The translations under genes and the position numbers were made by a program. From the NCBI GenBank assembly GCA_017515635.1, contig JAFWFO010000044.1, positions 1 to 64,000 of the forward strand: 64,000 bases of DNA, read 5' to 3'. Of this stretch, positions 60,975 through 64,000 are shown piece after piece (the stretch's first letter is position 1; every line of letters begins with the position of its first letter). The notes under the pieces were generated by a model that saw only the letters and a list, made by a program, of their open reading frames with translations, ran no database searches and was not told the DNA's origin. This DNA comes from Selenomonadaceae bacterium (GTDB lineage: Bacteria > Bacillota > Negativicutes > Selenomonadales > Selenomonadaceae).

Positions 60975-62001
60975 ATTCAAAGTCGAACAGCGTAGGTTGA
61001 TTGTCGGCTTTTGGGAAAGTTGCGCCCATGTGTTGATAACCCGCCTCGGTGACGATACGGCCGCGTGGCGTGCGCATGATGAATCCCAACTGCAATAAGT
61101 ACGGCTCGTAAATATCCTCAATCGTTTCGCGGGTCTCGCTGATTGACGCGGCAAGCGTGTCCAAGCCGACGGGACGCCCGCCGAATTTATTAATCATTGC
61201 GTCCAAAAGTCTGCGGTCTGTGTGATCAAGTCCGACGCGGTCAACTTCCAACGCAATCAACGCACGGTCGGCAATTTCGTCCGTAATCGTCGCGGAATTT
61301 TCAACCTGCGCGAAGTCGCGAACGCGTTTTAAAAGTCTGTTGGCAATACGGGGCGTGCCTCGCGAACGACGGGCAATTTCAGCCGCGCCGTTTGCTTCAA
61401 TCGGGATATTCAAAATTTCTGCCGCCCGCGTGATAATTTCGATTAAAGCTTCCGTCGAATAATATTCAAGCCGACTGATGACGCCGAATCTGTCGCGCAA
61501 CGGCGGCGACAACGAACCGGCTTTGGTCGTCGCACCAATCAGCGTAAACGGCGCAATATCCAAACGGATTGAACGTGCGCCGGCACCTTTGCCGATGATT
61601 ATGTCCAGCGCGAAATCTTCCATCGCCGAATATAAAATTTCTTCGATTTGGCGGCTCAAGCGGTGAATCTCGTCGATGAACAAAACGTCACGCGGTTGCA
61701 AGTTCGTCAAAATCGCGGCAAGGTCGCCCGCTCGCTCAATCGCGGGGCCGGAAGTCTGTTTGAAGTTCACGCCGAGTTCATTGGCGATAATTCCCGCCAA
61801 AGTCGTCTTGCCCAAACCCGGCGGACCATATAAAAGTACGTGGTCGAGAGCTTCGCGCCGAGTCAACGCCGCCTTGACGAAGACCGACAAATTTTGTTTG
61901 GCTTTGTCTTGCCCGATATATTCGCTCAACCTGCGCGGGCGCAAACTGTATTGCCAATCGTCGGCAAGTTGCGCGTCGCGAGAAATTATTCGTTCGTCCA
62001 A
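60973..62001 (-). CDS. ruvB: Holliday junction branch-migration helicase RuvB
   Basis: RuvB is the AAA+ motor that drives branch migration with RuvA. The 342-residue product has [20 protein letters not shown], Walker [15 protein letters not shown] near 57, Walker [12 protein letters not shown] near 104, and sensor [20 protein letters not shown] near 150. The arginine finger region and C-terminal winged helix follow ([20 protein letters not shown]). The start is TTG 62001 with GGAGG upstream. ruvA and ruvC are not in the window on either side. It follows fmt and def on the same strand. Confidence 0.97.
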   Translation of the reverse strand: MDERIISRDAQLADDWQYSLRPRRLSEYIGQDKAKQNLSVFVKAALTRREALDHVLLYGPPGLGKTTLAGIIANELGVNFKQTSGPAIERAGDLAAILTNLQPRDVLFIDEIHRLSRQIEEILYSAMEDFALDIIIGKGAGARSIRLDIAPFTLIGATTKAGSLSPPLRDRFGVISRLEYYSTEALIEIITRAAEILNIPIEANGAAEIARRSRGTPRIANRLLKRVRDFAQVENSATITDEIADRALIALEVDRVGLDHTDRRLLDAMINKFGGRPVGLDTLAASISETRETIEDIYEPYLLQLGFIMRTPRGRIVTEAGYQHMGATFPKADNQPTLFDFE

Positions 62002-62019
62002 AAAATCGCCTCCGGTGGT

Positions 62020-62046
62020 GAGCTGTTAGCTTTGAGCTTTGAGCAA
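62020..62046 (+). repeat. AGCTTTG-type 7-base repeat, locus 4
   Basis: Three AGCTNTNAGCTTTGAGCTTTGAGC-like units with period 7 fill the gap between fmt and ruvB. They are a short relative of the repeats at 37100, 37880 and 52141. Confidence 0.6.
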
Positions 62047-62047
62047 T

Positions 62048-62971
62048 TCAGTCGAATTTTTCAGCGTCGATTTTATGACCGCGCAAAAATTCCGCCGCCG
62101 AAAGTTTTTTCGCGTTCGGGGCTTGAAGTTCCAAAATTTCCAACGCGCCGTCGCCCGTGCCGACAAAAAATTTCTGCCCGTCAATTTTAATTTGTCCCGC
62201 GTCGAGTGAAAATTTTTCGTCTGCAAGCCGCGAACGAAAGATTTTAAATTTCTGCCCGTCAATCAAGCCGAATGCGTTTCCGTAAAGCCCGCGAATCAAA
62301 TTGTGCACTTCCCGCGCAGATTTTTGCCAATCGATTCGTCCCGTGTCTTTTTTCAGCAACGGCGCATATGTCGACAACGAATCATCTTGCTTGACGGGGT
62401 GAAGTTCGCCGCGTTGCAACAGGTACAGCGTCTTTAACAGCAAATCCGCGCCCGTCGTCATGAGTTTTTCGCGCAGTTCGGGCAAAATCATTTCGTCCGT
62501 GATTTTAACTTCACTCGTCAACAAAATGTCGCCCGTGTCAAGTCCGGCGTTCATTTGCATTGTCGTGACGCCCGTAACGGTTTCGCCGCGAATTATCGAC
62601 CACTCAATCGGAGCCGCGCCGCGCAGTTTCGGCAAAATCGACGCGTGAACATTTATGCAACCGAATTTCGGGATGTCCAAAATTTCTTGCGACAAAATCT
62701 GTCCGAACGCAACCACGACGATTAAATCCGGCTTGAGCGCGGCAAGTTTTTCGACGACTTCAGGCGATTTGACTTTGACCGGCTGAATCACGGGCAAATT
62801 ATTTTCTTCGGCGAAGATTTTCACGGGCGGCGGCTGAAGTTTATGCCCGCGTCCTTTCGGCTTGTCGGGCTGTGTCACGACGCACAAAATTTCCGTTTTG
62901 TCGGCAAGCGCGGCGAGGCTCGGCACGGCGAATTCGGGCGTCCCCATAAAAATGACTTTAAGTTTTTGCAT
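62048..62971 (-). CDS. fmt: Methionyl-tRNA formyltransferase
   Basis: Fmt formylates initiator Met-tRNA with 10-formyl-THF. The 307-residue product has KVIFMGTPEFAVPSLAALAD at the start, then CVVTQPDKPKGRGHKLQPPP, LIVVVAFGQILSQEILD and CINVHASILPKLRGAAPIEW with the catalytic Asn-x-His near 106. GVTTMQMNAGLDTGDILL lies near 135. A C-terminal OB-like domain closes it. ATG 62971 overlaps the def stop by 14 bases, a classic coupling of the two genes. Confidence 0.96.
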   Translation of the reverse strand: MQKLKVIFMGTPEFAVPSLAALADKTEILCVVTQPDKPKGRGHKLQPPPVKIFAEENNLPVIQPVKVKSPEVVEKLAALKPDLIVVVAFGQILSQEILDIPKFGCINVHASILPKLRGAAPIEWSIIRGETVTGVTTMQMNAGLDTGDILLTSEVKITDEMILPELREKLMTTGADLLLKTLYLLQRGELHPVKQDDSLSTYAPLLKKDTGRIDWQKSAREVHNLIRGLYGNAFGLIDGQKFKIFRSRLADEKFSLDAGQIKIDGQKFFVGTGDGALEILELQAPNAKKLSAAEFLRGHKIDAEKFD

Positions 62972-63437
62972 TGCGGTTAGGTCTGCCTTTCGTAATGTTT
63001 TTGGCGATGTCAATGAAAAGTTTTCCGTCCAAATGATCAAGCTCGTGTTGAATGCAACGCGCCAAAAGTCCTTCAGCATCCAAAGTTTTTTTCTTGCCGA
63101 AGCGATTGGTGAATTCGACGCGAACTTTTGCCGCACGCTCCACGTCGCCGAACAAATTCGGACACGACAGGCAGCCTTCGTTGTCGACGACGGAACCTTC
63201 GCGCTCGATTATGACGGGATTAATCATGTCGTAGCGATTTTTGTCATCCACTTCGATAACACAGGCACGCAACAAAACTCCGACTTGCGGCGCGGCAATT
63301 CCGACGCCTTCGCCGGATTTCATCGTCTCGTACATGTCGTCAAGAAATTTCCTGAAACGCTTATCGATTTTATCGACGGGCGCGGAAATTTGTTTCAACA
63401 CGGGGTCACCCGCAGTTTTTATTTCAAGTAACGCCAT
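62958..63437 (-). CDS. def: Peptide deformylase
   Basis: Def removes the N-formyl group from nascent proteins. The 159-residue product has the three motifs: GVGIAAPQVGV near 44, EGCLSCPN near 88 and the metal-binding QHELDHLDG near 132. A MALLEIKTAGDPVLKQISAP start completes it. ATG 63437 has GGAGATG upstream. It is the functional partner of fmt, next gene on the same strand. Confidence 0.97.
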   Translation of the reverse strand: MALLEIKTAGDPVLKQISAPVDKIDKRFRKFLDDMYETMKSGEGVGIAAPQVGVLLRACVIEVDDKNRYDMINPVIIEREGSVVDNEGCLSCPNLFGDVERAAKVRVEFTNRFGKKKTLDAEGLLARCIQHELDHLDGKLFIDIAKNITKGRPNRNAKT

Positions 63438-63510
63438 AAAATCATCTCCGTAAAAAAGTTTCGGCAACAGAATTCGACGCGACGAAAATTTTTCCTACCG
63501 ACGAAATTTT

Positions 63511-64000
63511 TCACACTCTGACGGGTTTCAAATGTTTGACGTGATAAAAATACGCCGCCACCAAAAATATCGTCGTCAACAGCCAGCTTATCGGATAAAT
63601 CGCCATCAAAGTTTCGTAAGTCGGCACGTATCGGAATGCCGTGAAAACCCAAAACACGCGAGTTCCGCAGACGCAAATCAAAGTTATCACGGCGGGCGTC
63701 AGTGAAATTCCGTAGCCGCGCATTGCTCCCGAAAAGCCTTCCATTGCCACGTTGATTAATTCGGGCGCGACGATATACCACAGCCGAATTACGCCGAGCC
63801 GAATGACTTCGGGGTCTTCGTTGAACAAGCCGAGGACATCTTCCGCGAAAAATAAAATCACGAAACACAACGTTTGCATGAAAAGCGCGCTTAAGCCCAT
63901 TGATACCCAAGTCGCCCGCTTGCAACGCCGCAATTTTCCCGCGCCGTAATTTTGTCCGACAAAAGTTGTCGCCGCCTGCCCGAATCCGTTCACCACGCAG
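63511..64000 (-). CDS. MATE family efflux transporter, C-terminal part (runs off window)
   Basis: The 162 residues present are the end of a MATE transporter: NGFGQAATTFVGQNYGAGKL, the conserved G-Q-N-x-G-A-G motif at a domain start, then hydrophobic helices (ALFMQTLCFVILFF, LWYIVAPELINVAMEGFSGA, ISLTPAVITLICVCGTRVFW, ISWLLTTIFLVAAYFYH). It would export drugs or metabolites with Na or H exchange. The N-terminal half lies beyond position 64000. The reading frame is open to the window edge. Confidence 0.9.
   Translation of the reverse strand, partial: CVVNGFGQAATTFVGQNYGAGKLRRCKRATWVSMGLSALFMQTLCFVILFFAEDVLGLFNEDPEVIRLGVIRLWYIVAPELINVAMEGFSGAMRGYGISLTPAVITLICVCGTRVFWVFTAFRYVPTYETLMAIYPISWLLTTIFLVAAYFYHVKHLKPVRV

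Overview
The window looks like chromosome from a flagellated, diderm Firmicute, most likely a member of the Negativicutes such as a Selenomonadaceae relative. The reasons are the Firmicute-type late flagellar block (yvyF, flgM, flgN, flgK, flgL, yviE, fliW, csrA, flaG, fliD, fliS), a SCIFF-type radical SAM maturase, RqcH, short HisG with a separate HisZ, ATP-dependent PckA, strict-anaerobe enzymes (KorDABC, flavodiiron protein) and a very large RTX-like surface protein. This placement is inferred from gene content only. Many genes start with TTG behind a strong Shine-Dalgarno sequence, and several ends were moved to those starts.

Layout. 1-226 is the end of an IS5-type insertion sequence. 340-4262 is the heat-shock unit grpE-dnaK-dnaJ. 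4364-9913 (minus) is an 1849-residue repeat protein whose promoter carries an 11-base homopolymer between its -35 and -10 boxes. 10104-13933 is a larE-hisZ-HD-scfB operon. 14039-18867 holds a SPINDLY-type O-GlcNAc transferase, a U32 protein and a secreted methyltransferase-like protein. 19060-25120 (minus) holds a small membrane protein, a PilO-like protein, rpsF-ssb-rpsR, hom-thrB plus a reductase, and hisG. 25250-28588 holds a pyruvyl-transferase/FrhB-like pair, an orphan glucitol EIIA and a HIT protein. 28661-32022 (minus) is korDABC behind a PIN-domain pair. 32116-37084 (minus) is rqcH with two cell-surface glycosyltransferase genes.

37297-45382 is the most unusual region: a six-gene unit with its own promoter and terminator. 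It encodes a GrpE-like protein, a lidless Hsp70, a 1074-residue protein with a degenerate J-like start plus zinc ribbons and fibronectin-III-like segments, a zinc-ribbon GTPase, a helical protein and a small secreted protein. It reads as a dedicated second Hsp70 machine of unknown purpose, separate from the housekeeping DnaK system at the left end.

45531-50480 holds pckA, tRNA-Arg(UCU), a flavodiiron protein and prfC. 50815-60848 is the late flagellar block, with two tandem FlgN-like genes, a FliT-like gene and a candidate sigma-28 promoter in front of flgM. 60973-64000 (minus) holds ruvB, fmt, def and the end of a MATE transporter. Several dispersed repeats link the intergenic regions: a three-hairpin element whose two copies differ by compensating changes, 7-base AGCTTTA-type repeats, and a duplicated dual terminator.
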